A stretch of DNA of 64,000 nt from CALKWS01 sp051020515 (GTDB lineage Bacteria > Actinomycetota > Actinomycetes > Actinomycetales > Beutenbergiaceae): assembly GCF_051020515.1 (NCBI RefSeq), contig NZ_CP194857.1:4092001-4156000 (forward strand), given 5' to 3'. The notes under the pieces were generated by a model. It worked only from the letters and a program-made list of their open reading frames with translations, had not been told where the DNA came from and ran no database searches. A program made the translations under genes and the position numbers. The number at the start of each line of letters is the position of its first letter. Position 1 is the first letter of the stretch. Shown piece by piece: positions 53,050 to 62,047 of this stretch.

Positions 53050-53163
53050 GAACACGCACTCCTTCGCAGAACGGGAATCAACTCGGTCTGCCCCGCTGTT
53101 CGTGACAGGATCGCTGGTGGCAGACCGCCGCCCATCCTATGCGACGTCGAGGAGACGCCCCCC

Positions 53164-55740
53164 GTGCCTGGAGAGAACCTCACCCGAGCCGAAGCCATCA
53201 CACGCGCCGAACGGGTGCAGGTGTCCAGTTATCAGGTCGAGTTGGACCTGACCGGAACGGGTGCCACGTTCGCCTCCCACACCACCGTCACCTTCACCGC
53301 GAAGCCGGGGTCGGACACGTTCATCGACCTGATCGCCCCGGCGGTGCACAAGGTGGTGCTGAACGGGCGCGAACTCGACCCTGCCCAGGTCTTCGCCGGC
53401 TCCCGGATCGCCCTGGCGGACCTGGCCGAGCAGAACGAACTGGTGGTGCACGCCGACTGCGCCTACATGAACACCGGTGAGGGCCTGCACCGGTTCGTCG
53501 ACCCGGTGGACTCCGAGACCTACTTGTACTCCCAGTTCGAGGTGGCCGACACCCGCCGGGTCTTCGCCGTATTCGAACAGCCCGACCTCAAGGCCACCTT
53601 CACCTTCACCGTCCGGGCCCCGAAGCACTGGCAGGTGGTGTCCAACTCCCCCACTCCCACTCCGACCACGGACGACGACGGTACGGCCACCTGGGCGTTC
53701 GAGCCCACCGAGGTGCTGCCGTGCTACGTGACGGCGATCATCGCCGGCCCCTATCACCGGGTCACCGACGAGTTCACCAGTTCCGACGGGCGCACGATCG
53801 ATCTGAGTCTGTTCTGCCGCACCTCGCTGGCGCAGTATCTCGACGCCGATGACCTGATGGAACTCACCAGGGCGGGCTTCGCCTTCTTCGAGGAGGCCTT
53901 CGACTACCCCTACCCCTACGCCAAGTACGACCAGTTGTTCGTACCGGAGTTCAACGCCGGGGCGATGGAGAACGCCGGCGCGGTGACGTTCCTGGAGAAT
54001 TACGTGTTCCGCTCTGCGGTCCCCGAGGCGATGGTGGAGCGGCGCGCGGTGACGGTGCTGCACGAGATGGCGCACATGTGGTTCGGGGACCTGGTCACCA
54101 TGAGATGGTGGAACGATCTGTGGCTGAACGAGTCCTTCGCCGAGTATGCCTCCACGCTGGCCACCGCCGAGGCCACCCAGTGGACCCAGGCCTGGACCAC
54201 GTTCGCGTCACTGGAGAAGTCCTGGGCCTACCGACAGGACCAGTTGCCCTCCACCCACCCGATCGTGGCCGAGATCAACGACCTGCAGGACGTGCTGGTC
54301 AACTTCGACGGGATCACCTACGCCAAGGGGGCCTCGGTACTGAAGCAGCTCGTGGCCTGGGTGGGCCGGGACGCCTTCGTCGCCGGTGTGCGCGCCTACT
54401 TCCGCAAGCACGCCTGGGGCAGCACCGAGTTGCGCGATCTGCTGGCCGAGTTGGAGGCCACCTCCGGGCGGGACCTGACCGCGTGGTCGAAGGTGTGGCT
54501 GGAAGAAGCGGGCGTGACCCTGCTTCGTCCACAGGTCGAGACCGACTCCCAGGGCCGGATCACGTCCTTCGCGATCACCCAGGAGGCACCGGAGGAGCAC
54601 CCGGTGCTGCGCCCGCACCGCATCGCGGTGGGCTGCTACACCCTGACCGACGCCGGCACGCTGGAGCGGGTGCACCGGGTGGAACTGGACATCGACGGTG
54701 CGGCCACCCCGGTGCCGGACCTGGTCGGGCTGGACTCACCCACCCTCATCCTGATCAACGATGACGACCTGGCCTACGCCAAGGTGCGCCTGGATGAGCG
54801 GTCGCTGGCCAACGCGGTGGAGCACCTGAAGGACTTCCGCCTCTCACTTCCCCGCACCCTGGTGTGGAACGCGGCCTGGGACATGACCCGCGACGGGGAG
54901 TGGCCGGCTGCGAAGTTCATCGACCTGGTCACCACGAACATCGCCGCCGAGACCGACTCCTCGGTGGTGCTGGTGCTGTTGCGCCAACTGGCCACCGCGG
55001 TCTCGGCCTACGTGGACCCGGCCCACCGCGAGGAGACCGAGGTCGCCGTGGCGGACCGGCTGTGGGAGTTGGGCGGTGCCGCCGACCCGGGCTCGGACGC
55101 CCAACTCCAGTTCGTCAGGGCCTTCGCCACCCACGCGGTCGCGCCGGCACACGTCCAGACCCTCAGCGGTCTGCTCGATGGGTCGGAGTCACTGCCGGGG
55201 CTCGCGGTGGACACCGACCTGCGCTGGGAGTTGCTCACCGCACTCGTGGCCGCGGGCGGGGCCGATGAGGCCCGGATCGATGCGGAGTTGGAACTCGACC
55301 CCACCGCCACCGGTCAGCGCGCCGCGGCCGGGGCCCGAGCCGGCGTCCCCACCCCCGAAGCGAAGGAGCGGGTCTGGGCCGATGCAGTGCGTGTCGACGG
55401 GTTGCCGAACGCGTTGCAGCGGGCGGTGATCGCCGGGTTCAGCCGGGTGCGGGACCGCAGCCTGCTGGCCCCGTTCGCGCACCGCTACTTCGACGTGATC
55501 GAGGAGGAGGTGTGGAACACCCACACCCACGAGATGGCGCAGAACATCGTGGTGGGCCTGTTCCCGAACGTCCTGGCCGACATCGATACCTCCACCGGGG
55601 TGGATGTGCCGGGGATGGCGCAGGAGTTCCTCGACGCCCTGGGCGATCGCGCCCCGGCGCTGCGCCGCCTGGTCACCGAGTCGGCGGACGGTGTCCGCAG
55701 GGCCCTGCACGCCCAACGAGTGGACCGCGCCGCCCGCTGA
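53164..55740 (+). CDS. pepN: Aminopeptidase N
   Basis: M1-family zinc aminopeptidase of 858 residues, cytoplasmic. The exopeptidase motif is in EFNAGAMENAGAVTF, and the zinc site is in HEMAHMWFGDLVTMRWW plus LWLNESFAEY (HEXXH-X18-E). The large C-terminal helical domain runs from about residue 530 (ERK1-like) to the end. I chose the GTG at 53164 (PGENLTRAEAITRAERVQ, the usual start region) behind GAGGAG. The frame is open upstream to 52642, but that part is antisense to the Rv2466c-like gene. Confidence 0.94.
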   Translation: MPGENLTRAEAITRAERVQVSSYQVELDLTGTGATFASHTTVTFTAKPGSDTFIDLIAPAVHKVVLNGRELDPAQVFAGSRIALADLAEQNELVVHADCAYMNTGEGLHRFVDPVDSETYLYSQFEVADTRRVFAVFEQPDLKATFTFTVRAPKHWQVVSNSPTPTPTTDDDGTATWAFEPTEVLPCYVTAIIAGPYHRVTDEFTSSDGRTIDLSLFCRTSLAQYLDADDLMELTRAGFAFFEEAFDYPYPYAKYDQLFVPEFNAGAMENAGAVTFLENYVFRSAVPEAMVERRAVTVLHEMAHMWFGDLVTMRWWNDLWLNESFAEYASTLATAEATQWTQAWTTFASLEKSWAYRQDQLPSTHPIVAEINDLQDVLVNFDGITYAKGASVLKQLVAWVGRDAFVAGVRAYFRKHAWGSTELRDLLAELEATSGRDLTAWSKVWLEEAGVTLLRPQVETDSQGRITSFAITQEAPEEHPVLRPHRIAVGCYTLTDAGTLERVHRVELDIDGAATPVPDLVGLDSPTLILINDDDLAYAKVRLDERSLANAVEHLKDFRLSLPRTLVWNAAWDMTRDGEWPAAKFIDLVTTNIAAETDSSVVLVLLRQLATAVSAYVDPAHREETEVAVADRLWELGGAADPGSDAQLQFVRAFATHAVAPAHVQTLSGLLDGSESLPGLAVDTDLRWELLTALVAAGGADEARIDAELELDPTATGQRAAAGARAGVPTPEAKERVWADAVRVDGLPNALQRAVIAGFSRVRDRSLLAPFAHRYFDVIEEEVWNTHTHEMAQNIVVGLFPNVLADIDTSTGVDVPGMAQEFLDALGDRAPALRRLVTESADGVRRALHAQRVDRAAR

Positions 55741-55764
55741 ACTGCTCGCCCCGTGGACGCCGGT

Positions 55765-56268
55765 TCAGGCCTGCGCCGGGGCGGTCCAGGACAACAGGGC
55801 CTGCCCGGCGCGCACCGAGGCGCCCGGGCGGGCCAGGACCGTCAGCTGCCCACTCGTGGCGCCCAGCACGATCACGGGGCTGATCAGGTCGAGCCCGGCG
55901 GCCAGCGCCGGCGCCGGATCCCAGTCGATCAGGTGGGCGCCACGGTGCACCTGCGCCCCGGCGCCGGTGTGCAGGGTGAACCCGGCGCCGTTCAGGCCCA
56001 CGGTGTCCAGGCCCAGGTGCACCAGGACCCCTGCTCCTTCACCGGCGGCCGGCACTGCCACGGCCACGGCGTGCGGGTGCGCCTTCAGCAGTACTCCGGT
56101 CACCGGCGCCAGCACCTGCATGGTGTGCTGCCCGTCGGGCTCGATTGCCAACCCGGGTCCGACCATCTCCTGGGCGAACACCGGGTCGGGTACCTGTGCG
56201 AGGTCGCGCACCACCCCGCTGATCGGGGCCACCACGACCTCCCGGTTGTTCCCGGCGCCCACGCCCAT
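55765..56268 (-). CDS. PTS glucose-type EIIA protein
   Basis: A single-domain EIIA-Glc protein of 167 residues. Motifs include VVVAPISGVVRDLAQVPDPV, FAQEMVGPGLAIEPDGQ, PVTGVLLKAHPHAVAVAV and the phosphorylatable His in GAGVLVHLGLDTV. It accepts phosphate from HPr and donates it to EIIB. ATG at 56268 overlaps the malQ stop by one base, so it is coupled to malQ. With EIIB at 59479 and ptsI at 59859 it forms a local PTS set; no EIIC permease or HPr is in the window. Confidence 0.9.
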   Translation of the reverse strand: MGVGAGNNREVVVAPISGVVRDLAQVPDPVFAQEMVGPGLAIEPDGQHTMQVLAPVTGVLLKAHPHAVAVAVPAAGEGAGVLVHLGLDTVGLNGAGFTLHTGAGAQVHRGAHLIDWDPAPALAAGLDLISPVIVLGATSGQLTVLARPGASVRAGQALLSWTAPAQA

Positions 56269-58472
56269 CACGCCGGCCCGGTCGGCTCGCGCAACTGCTC
56301 GTCCAGGGCTGAGACCAGCGAGGCGAATCGGGCGTTGCCGGGCAGGTCCTCCACCAGCACGCACCGCCCCGCCCCATCGGCCAGGGGGATCTTCCAGTTC
56401 GGGTACTCGGTGTCGGTGCCCGGCTGGTTCTGTGCTCGCCGCTCCCCCACCGCGTCGGCCAGGGACACCCCGACCAGCATCGCCGGACTCGAGGCGACGT
56501 AGCGGTGCAGGGCTTCCACGCGTTCGCGTTCGGTGGGGTAATCGGGCAGCAGCCCGCGTTCGACGAGAGCCTGGTCCATCTGTGCCCGCTCGGCCCGGGC
56601 GGCCAGACGCACCTGCTCGACCGGTTCGGTGAGCAGGTCAAGGGACTCCCGCAGATCCACGTGCTCCTCGGCCAGATAGCCGGCGGTGGGTGGCAGATCG
56701 TGGGTGGTCACCGTGCCCAGCACGAGTCGGCGGTACCGCTCCGGGGCCAGCGGGGCGCCGTCGGCTTCCCGCTCGAACCACAGCACCGAGGTCCCCAGGA
56801 TCCCCCGTTCGGTCAGGTAGGTCCGCACCCAGGGCTCCACCGTGCCCAGGTCCTCCCCGATCACCAACGCACCGGCCCGGTGGGCCTCCAGCGCCAGCAC
56901 CCCCACCATCGCCTCGTGGTCGTAGGTGACGTAGGTGCCGGCCCCGGGGGGCTGGCCGGCCGGAATCCACCACAGCCGGAACATCCCGATGATGTGGTCC
57001 ACCCCTAGGGCACCGGCGTGGCGCAGCACGGTACGGATCATGTCCCGTACCGGGGCGTAGCCTTGCTGTGCCAGGCGGTCCGGGCGCAGCGGGGGCTGGG
57101 ACCAGTCCTGGCCCTGCTGGTTGTACATGTCCGGGGGTGCACCCACGCTGATCCCGGAGGCCAGCGCTCCGCGCAGCGACCAGGAATCGGCGCCCTCGGG
57201 GTGCACGCCCACCGCGAGGTCATGCATGATGCCGATGCTCATCCCGCGTGCCTTGGCCACCGCCTGGGCCCGGGACAGCTGGGCGTCGGCCACCCACTGC
57301 AACCAGACGTGGAAATCGATCCGCTCGGCCAGTTCCCGGCGCAGCCGGGCTAACCCGGCACGGGTGATGGCATCGTCCAGGGGCCAGTCCGCACCGGTGT
57401 AGGACTCCTTGACCGCGGACCACAGGGCGAAGTCCTCCAGGCCCTGTCCCTGCTCCCTGCGGAACGCCTCCAGGTCCCGCTGGCGCGAACGCGAGCGCCC
57501 GGCGGCGTAGATCGTCTCCAGCGCCGGCTTCTTCGCTTGCCACATCGCGTCGCGGTCGATCGGGCCGGGGTCGGTGTTCTGCTCCGACACTGCCTCCAGA
57601 CCCCATTCCAGCAGGGTGCGCTGGGCGTTGGGCAGGTAGGCGGCCTCTCGGATGTCCTCGGGCCGGATGTAGATGGGATTGATGAACCGCCTGGTCGTGG
57701 GCAGGTAGGGCGAGGGTGTCAGCGGCGTCGATGGTTCGGCTGCGTGCAGGGGGTTGACCAGCACGAAGTCCGCGCCCAGTTCGGCGCCCAGGGATCCCAG
57801 TTCGGCAAGGTCGGCGAAGTCCCCCACACCCCAGGAGCGTTCCGATCGGACCGAGTACAGCTGGGCCATCAGCCCCCAGGCGCGGTCCGCGAACGCCGGC
57901 CGCAGCGGCGGGGACTGGAGCCGGGCCGGACTTACGGCCAGCACGCACTCCGCGCGAGTGCCGTCGTCGACCTCGGCCACGATCCGGTGCCAGCCCAGCG
58001 GCAGATCACCGGGCAGGACGAACGTGGCCTGACCGGTGAGGACCCCGTCCACATGCTCGGGCTCCACCCACTTGTCGATCTGTGCCAACTCCCGGTTTCC
58101 GCCGTCATCCTCCAGGTCCACATGCACGGCCACGGCGGCGCCGTGGCGCACGTGCACCGCGAACTCGCGCTCCTGGCCGGCCGCTGTCACGATGCTGGGC
58201 GGCAAGACCTGGCGCCACGGGGCCAGCCGGTGGGCCTCGAGCGCCTGCTGCACCTGTTCGGGAGTTTCGGCCGCCACGTCCAGGGCGGTCAGCACCTCGC
58301 GGATGGTCGCAGCCGTCACGTCGCGCCGGTTGCCGTGGAAGTCCCAGAACTGCACCGCCACGCCGTGCGCCTGCGCCAGTGCGCGCAGGGACTCATCGGG
58401 GGCGGTGGGATCCACCTGTGCTTCGTCCACGGTGCTCTTGGGTCTCCCGGCGTCTGGTCGGTCTACGGACAA
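56268..58472 (-). CDS. malQ: 4-alpha-glucanotransferase (amylomaltase) MalQ
   Basis: GH77 enzyme that disproportionates maltodextrins, 734 aa. An N-terminal domain of about 160 residues precedes the GH77 barrel: WGVGDFADLAELGSLGAELG, NPLHAAEPSTPLTPSPYLPT, IGIMHDLAVGVHPEGADSW (Asp nucleophile), GALGVDHIIGMFRLWWIPAG and AGALVIGEDLGTVEPWVR. The start is uncertain: the frame opens at a TTG (58472) without an obvious ribosome site. It overlaps the downstream EIIA gene. Confidence 0.93.
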   Translation of the reverse strand: MSVDRPDAGRPKSTVDEAQVDPTAPDESLRALAQAHGVAVQFWDFHGNRRDVTAATIREVLTALDVAAETPEQVQQALEAHRLAPWRQVLPPSIVTAAGQEREFAVHVRHGAAVAVHVDLEDDGGNRELAQIDKWVEPEHVDGVLTGQATFVLPGDLPLGWHRIVAEVDDGTRAECVLAVSPARLQSPPLRPAFADRAWGLMAQLYSVRSERSWGVGDFADLAELGSLGAELGADFVLVNPLHAAEPSTPLTPSPYLPTTRRFINPIYIRPEDIREAAYLPNAQRTLLEWGLEAVSEQNTDPGPIDRDAMWQAKKPALETIYAAGRSRSRQRDLEAFRREQGQGLEDFALWSAVKESYTGADWPLDDAITRAGLARLRRELAERIDFHVWLQWVADAQLSRAQAVAKARGMSIGIMHDLAVGVHPEGADSWSLRGALASGISVGAPPDMYNQQGQDWSQPPLRPDRLAQQGYAPVRDMIRTVLRHAGALGVDHIIGMFRLWWIPAGQPPGAGTYVTYDHEAMVGVLALEAHRAGALVIGEDLGTVEPWVRTYLTERGILGTSVLWFEREADGAPLAPERYRRLVLGTVTTHDLPPTAGYLAEEHVDLRESLDLLTEPVEQVRLAARAERAQMDQALVERGLLPDYPTERERVEALHRYVASSPAMLVGVSLADAVGERRAQNQPGTDTEYPNWKIPLADGAGRCVLVEDLPGNARFASLVSALDEQLREPTGPA

Positions 58473-58538
58473 CTGATCGGCGGCCCAGGGCCGCCCACCT
58501 GCGATCTTGCCAGACGCGGCGGGGCGCGGTCAGATCGA

Positions 58539-59444
58539 TCAGGCCGGCCGCTCGTCCAGATCGATCAGGCCGGTCCGGGCATACCAGTGCCCGCCGGCGT
58601 CCAGATGGTCCAGTACCGCCCGTTCCAGGCTGGTACGCCGGGGTAGCCCGCTCCGGTCGGGCTCCTGACCCGGGCGGGGCCGGTAGCCGAACACGAAGTA
58701 CAGCACGGCCGCATCGGACTCACGGGCCTCCCCCACCAGGCGCCACCGCCGCCCGAAGTCGACGATGTTGGAGCCGGCGTCAAGCACCTCGGCAAGGTGG
58801 GGGTCGAGCAGCCAGGAGTCACAGTGCAGAGCGCGGGCGGGGGCGTCGGGAAAGTGGGTGGCGAAGAAGTCCCGGGCCCGGGCGAAGGAGTCATCCACCT
58901 CCTCCGCACGCAGCGGTCCGGTCTGTGGGATGTGGGTGGAGATGACGTGCCCGCCGCCATAGGGCAACAGGTTCACCTGCAACCGCCCGAGCCAGAACAG
59001 CGCCCCGGACCACGCAGCGGTCAGCCACTCCTGGTTGTCCAGGCCGAACTCGCCGAAGACCTGCCGGAACACCCAGATCTGCTGACCCAGATCGGCCAGT
59101 GCGGCGTAGGTGTACTCCGCGGCGATACCACGGTCTGCGTGGTACTGCCGCACCACCGGGACCCCGACCAACAGGGCCAGCATCGGGATCAGCCCGCGGG
59201 GCCGCCCCTGCAGGTCCGGCCAGGGAGCGAACACCCGATCCTCGGTGTACCCCCACTGGCCCAGCGTGCCACCGAGGGCGGTCGCGGCCTCGGCCACGGC
59301 CTGCAGATCGTCCTCGCCCAACGCCGCGACGTGCTGGACCACGGCGGCATGGTCCTCGGCCCGCAACCGCAGGCGGGTCAGCAGCGCGTCCAGAGGGCCC
59401 GCGCTCAGCGCAGCGCGCACCTGATCGGCCGTGAAAGTGGTCAC
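58539..59444 (-). CDS. Acyltransferase domain protein (NAT_N/GNAT_C type)
   Basis: A 301-residue protein of the actinobacterial acyltransferase group with an N-terminal helical domain and C-terminal GNAT-like domain. Segments: AAEYTYAALADLGQQIWVFRQ, WSGALFWLGRLQVNLLPYG, GGHVISTHIPQTGPLRAEEV, CDSWLLDPHLAEVLDAGSN and IVDFGRRWRL. Substrate unknown. I chose the GTG at 59444; the frame continues upstream as an antisense-like shadow of EIIB. It sits between the EIIB and malQ genes, so it may be co-transcribed with PTS and glucan genes. Confidence 0.75.
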   Translation of the reverse strand: MTTFTADQVRAALSAGPLDALLTRLRLRAEDHAAVVQHVAALGEDDLQAVAEAATALGGTLGQWGYTEDRVFAPWPDLQGRPRGLIPMLALLVGVPVVRQYHADRGIAAEYTYAALADLGQQIWVFRQVFGEFGLDNQEWLTAAWSGALFWLGRLQVNLLPYGGGHVISTHIPQTGPLRAEEVDDSFARARDFFATHFPDAPARALHCDSWLLDPHLAEVLDAGSNIVDFGRRWRLVGEARESDAAVLYFVFGYRPRPGQEPDRSGLPRRTSLERAVLDHLDAGGHWYARTGLIDLDERPA

Positions 59445-59478
59445 GGTTGCAGACTTGGGTCGACGGATCCGGGGGTCT

Positions 59479-59712
59479 TCAGGTGCGCAGTTCGTCGATA
59501 CTGCCGGCCAGGTCGTCCGCCTCGGGCCCGACCACCACCTGCACCACCCGCCCCGAACGCACCACACCGAAGGCCCCGCTCGTGCGAAGGTCCTCTTCCA
59601 GCACCAGTTCGGGGTCCTTGACTTCCACCCGCAGTCGGGTGATGCACGGTTCGAGATCCACGACGTTCTCGGTACCGCCCAGTGCCGCGAGGATGTCATC
59701 GGCCTTGCTCAC
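59479..59712 (-). CDS. PTS glucose-type EIIB protein
   Basis: A single-domain EIIB of 77 residues. The phosphocysteine lies in the family motif NVVDLEPCITRLRVEVKD (about residues 16-33). It would receive phosphate from EIIA and pass it to the sugar at an EIIC permease, absent here. Start is GTG at 59712. Divergent from ptsI 146 bases away. Separate EIIA and EIIB genes rather than a fused PtsG suggest a split glucose or N-acetylglucosamine system. Confidence 0.92.
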   Translation of the reverse strand: MSKADDILAALGGTENVVDLEPCITRLRVEVKDPELVLEEDLRTSGAFGVVRSGRVVQVVVGPEADDLAGSIDELRT

Positions 59713-59858
59713 GTTCGCTCCCAGGCTCAGTCGGTATGTGACGGGGGCGCTCGCGCGCTGTCTCCCGTGTGATGCATCCCACTCTACATGTGCTCATCCA
59801 CTCGTGCCGCCGTGGACAATGGGACCACCGGCCGCTGTCCGCTGCGAAGGGTGCTGTG

Positions 59859-61543
59859 ATGAACACCGATTCGGCCACCGCGAAACTGCGCGGTGTCGGG
59901 GTCAGTCCCGGGCGGGTGCACGCGCCCGTTGCGCGGATGGTCACCGGCCGTGAGGAGCCCTCCGCACTGCCGGTGCGGGTGGATGTGGACAAGGCCGCCG
60001 AGCGATCGCCGTGGCGGCCGCCGAGGTGGCCGAGGACCTGCGCGTTCGGGCCGACTCCTGCGAGCAGGCCCCGGCGCAGGAGTTGCTGCGCACCACCGCC
60101 CAGATCGCCCAGGATCCCACCCTGGTCAAAGAGGCCCAACGCTTGACTCGGCAGCAGCGGCTGACCCCCGAGCGCGCGGTCTGGGACTCCGCCGGCGCGG
60201 TCACCGAGCAGTTCGCCTCGCTGGGCGGGTACTTCGCCGAGCGGGTACCCGATGTATGCGATGTGCGTGACCGCATCATCGCCAAACTCACCGGCGATCC
60301 GATGCCGGGGGTGCCGCGCCGCCGGGAGCCGTTCGTGCTGGTGGCCACCGATCTGTCCCCGGCCGACACCGCCGCACTGGACCCCGCTAGCGTGCACGCG
60401 TTGCTCACCGCCGAGGGTGGGCCCACCTCCCACACCGCGATCCTGGCACGGGCGCTGGGCATCCCGGCCGTGGTGGGCCTGGACGAGCAGCTGGACCGCC
60501 TCACCGACGGTGACATGGTGCTGGTCGATGGCGGTTCCGGCCTGGTGTGCATCGACCCGGATGAGCAGACGGTCGCCCAGGCGTTGCGCCCGGTCACCCA
60601 GCGCCGGTACGAGGGCCACTGCGTAACAACGGACGGGCAGCGCATCGAGTTGCTGGCCAATATCGGCGACCCCGCCGCCGCCGCGGAGGCCGCCGAGGCC
60701 GGGGCCGAGGGGGTGGGCCTGTTCCGGACCGAGTTCTGCTTCCTGGAGCGCCAGGACGAACCGGACCACGACGAACAGGTGAGCGCCTACCGGCAGGTAC
60801 TTGCCTCCTTCGCCGGCAAGAAGGTGGTGGTGCGCACCTTGGACGCCGGGGCGGACAAGTCGATGTTGTTCCTGAACCCCGAGGTGGAGACCAACCCCGC
60901 CCTGGGCGTGCGCGGGTACCGCACCGCCGCGGCCCACCCCGAGGTGCTCGACCGCCAGTTGGCCGCGATCGCCGAGGCGGCGCGGGCCGAGGACGCCCGG
61001 GTGTGGGTGATGGCGCCGATGATCTCGACCGTGGCCGAGGCCGAGGAGTTCGTGGCACGGGCCTCCGGCCACGGGCTGGAGACCGCCGGGGTGATGGTGG
61101 AGGTGCCCAGCGCCGCGCTGTTGGCCGGCCGGATCCTGGCCCGGGCGCACTTCGCCTCGATCGGCACCAACGATCTGACCCAGTACACCCTCGCCGCTGA
61201 CCGGTTGTTGGGATCGCTGTCGAAGATGGCCAGCACGTGGGACCCGGCGGTGCTGGCGCTGGTGCACGCCACCTGCACCGGCGCCCAGGCGCAGGACCGG
61301 CCGGTGACCGTGTGCGGGGAGGCCGCGGCGGACCCGGCACTGGCCGCCGTGCTCGTGGGGCTGGGGGTGCGTAGCCTGTCGATGACGCCGCGGGCCCTGG
61401 GTGATGTGGCGGCGGTGCTGGGCGAGTTGTCGATGACGCAGTGCGCGCAGGTGGCCGCCCTGGCACTGGCGGCCGAGAGTGCCCAGGACGCGCGCCTGCG
61501 CATCCGCGAGCAACTGCCGGTGCTGGACGAACTGGGCCTGTGA
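59859..61543 (+). CDS. ptsI: Phosphoenolpyruvate-protein phosphotransferase (PTS enzyme I), frameshifted
   Basis: General PTS enzyme that phosphorylates HPr from PEP. The catalytic His is in GGPTSHTAILARALGIPAVV. The PEP-binding barrel has GLFRTEFCFLERQD, VVVRTLDAGADKS, PALGVRGYRTAAAHPE, FASIGTNDLTQYTLAADR and the C-terminal Cys in VTVCGEAAADP. The first about 48 residues are in another frame: one base is missing near 60004, after which ERIAVAAAEVAEDLRV is read. Corrected length is 561 aa, normal for enzyme I. ATG at 59859. Confidence 0.93.
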
Positions 61544-61561
61544 GCCGATTACGCTGGTGCC

Positions 61562-62047
61562 GTGTCCGCCTCATCCCAGCCTTCCGATAAGCCCACACAA
61601 CCGACGCCCGGTCAGCATCGGCAACTCGGTCTGACCCGCCGCGTGCGCGGTGCCGAGCGCGCCGACTCATTCTGGGCGGCGGTGGGCGGGGAGCCCACGT
61701 TCCGGGCGATCGTGAGCCGTTTCTACGAACTGGTCGCCACCGACGATCTGCTCCGTCCGATGTACCCCGAGGAGGATCTGGGTCCGGCCGAGGACCGGCT
61801 GCGTACCTTCCTGGAGCAGTACTGGGGAGGTCCGACGACGTACCAGCAGCAGCGCGGTCATCCTCGCCTGCGGATGCGCCACGCGGCCTTCCGGGTCACC
61901 CCCGCCGCCCGGGACCGGTGGTTGGCGCACATGCGGGTGGCCGTGCGGGAGGCGGACCTGAGCCCGATCCATGAGGCCACCCTGTGGGACTACCTGGAAC
62001 GGGCCGCACACTTCATGATCAACAGCGCCGACGAGGACGAGGTCTGA
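61562..62047 (+). CDS. Truncated hemoglobin (group II, GlbO-like)
   Basis: A 161-residue globin. An N-terminal extension of about 35 residues precedes the 2-on-2 fold: FWAAVGGEPTFRAIVSRFYE, LLRPMYPEEDLGPAEDRLRT, QYWGGPTTYQQQRGHPRLRM with the proximal His region, and RHAAFRVTPAARDRWLAHM. These match group II (Mycobacterium GlbO), which binds oxygen. GTG at 61562 with TACGCT 6 bases upstream (leaderless). It overlaps tesB by one base; the pairing of globin and thioesterase II is common in actinobacteria. Confidence 0.92.
   Translation: MSASSQPSDKPTQPTPGQHRQLGLTRRVRGAERADSFWAAVGGEPTFRAIVSRFYELVATDDLLRPMYPEEDLGPAEDRLRTFLEQYWGGPTTYQQQRGHPRLRMRHAAFRVTPAARDRWLAHMRVAVREADLSPIHEATLWDYLERAAHFMINSADEDEV

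Noticed and set aside
51784..53055. Apparent 423-residue fusion of a DsbA-like protein with a membrane-anchored acidic protein
   Set aside because: The alternative frame restores the Rv2466c-like C-terminus and stop at 52439, and the membrane protein has its own ATG with AAGGAGG. The fusion is created by one missing base.
52642..53163. Upstream extension of pepN by 174 codons
   Set aside because: It is antisense to the Rv2466c-like gene and not conserved; aminopeptidase N starts near PGENLTRAEA.
59696..61513. Minus-strand open frame of 605 codons opposite ptsI
   Set aside because: Antisense shadow; enzyme I motifs are on the plus strand.
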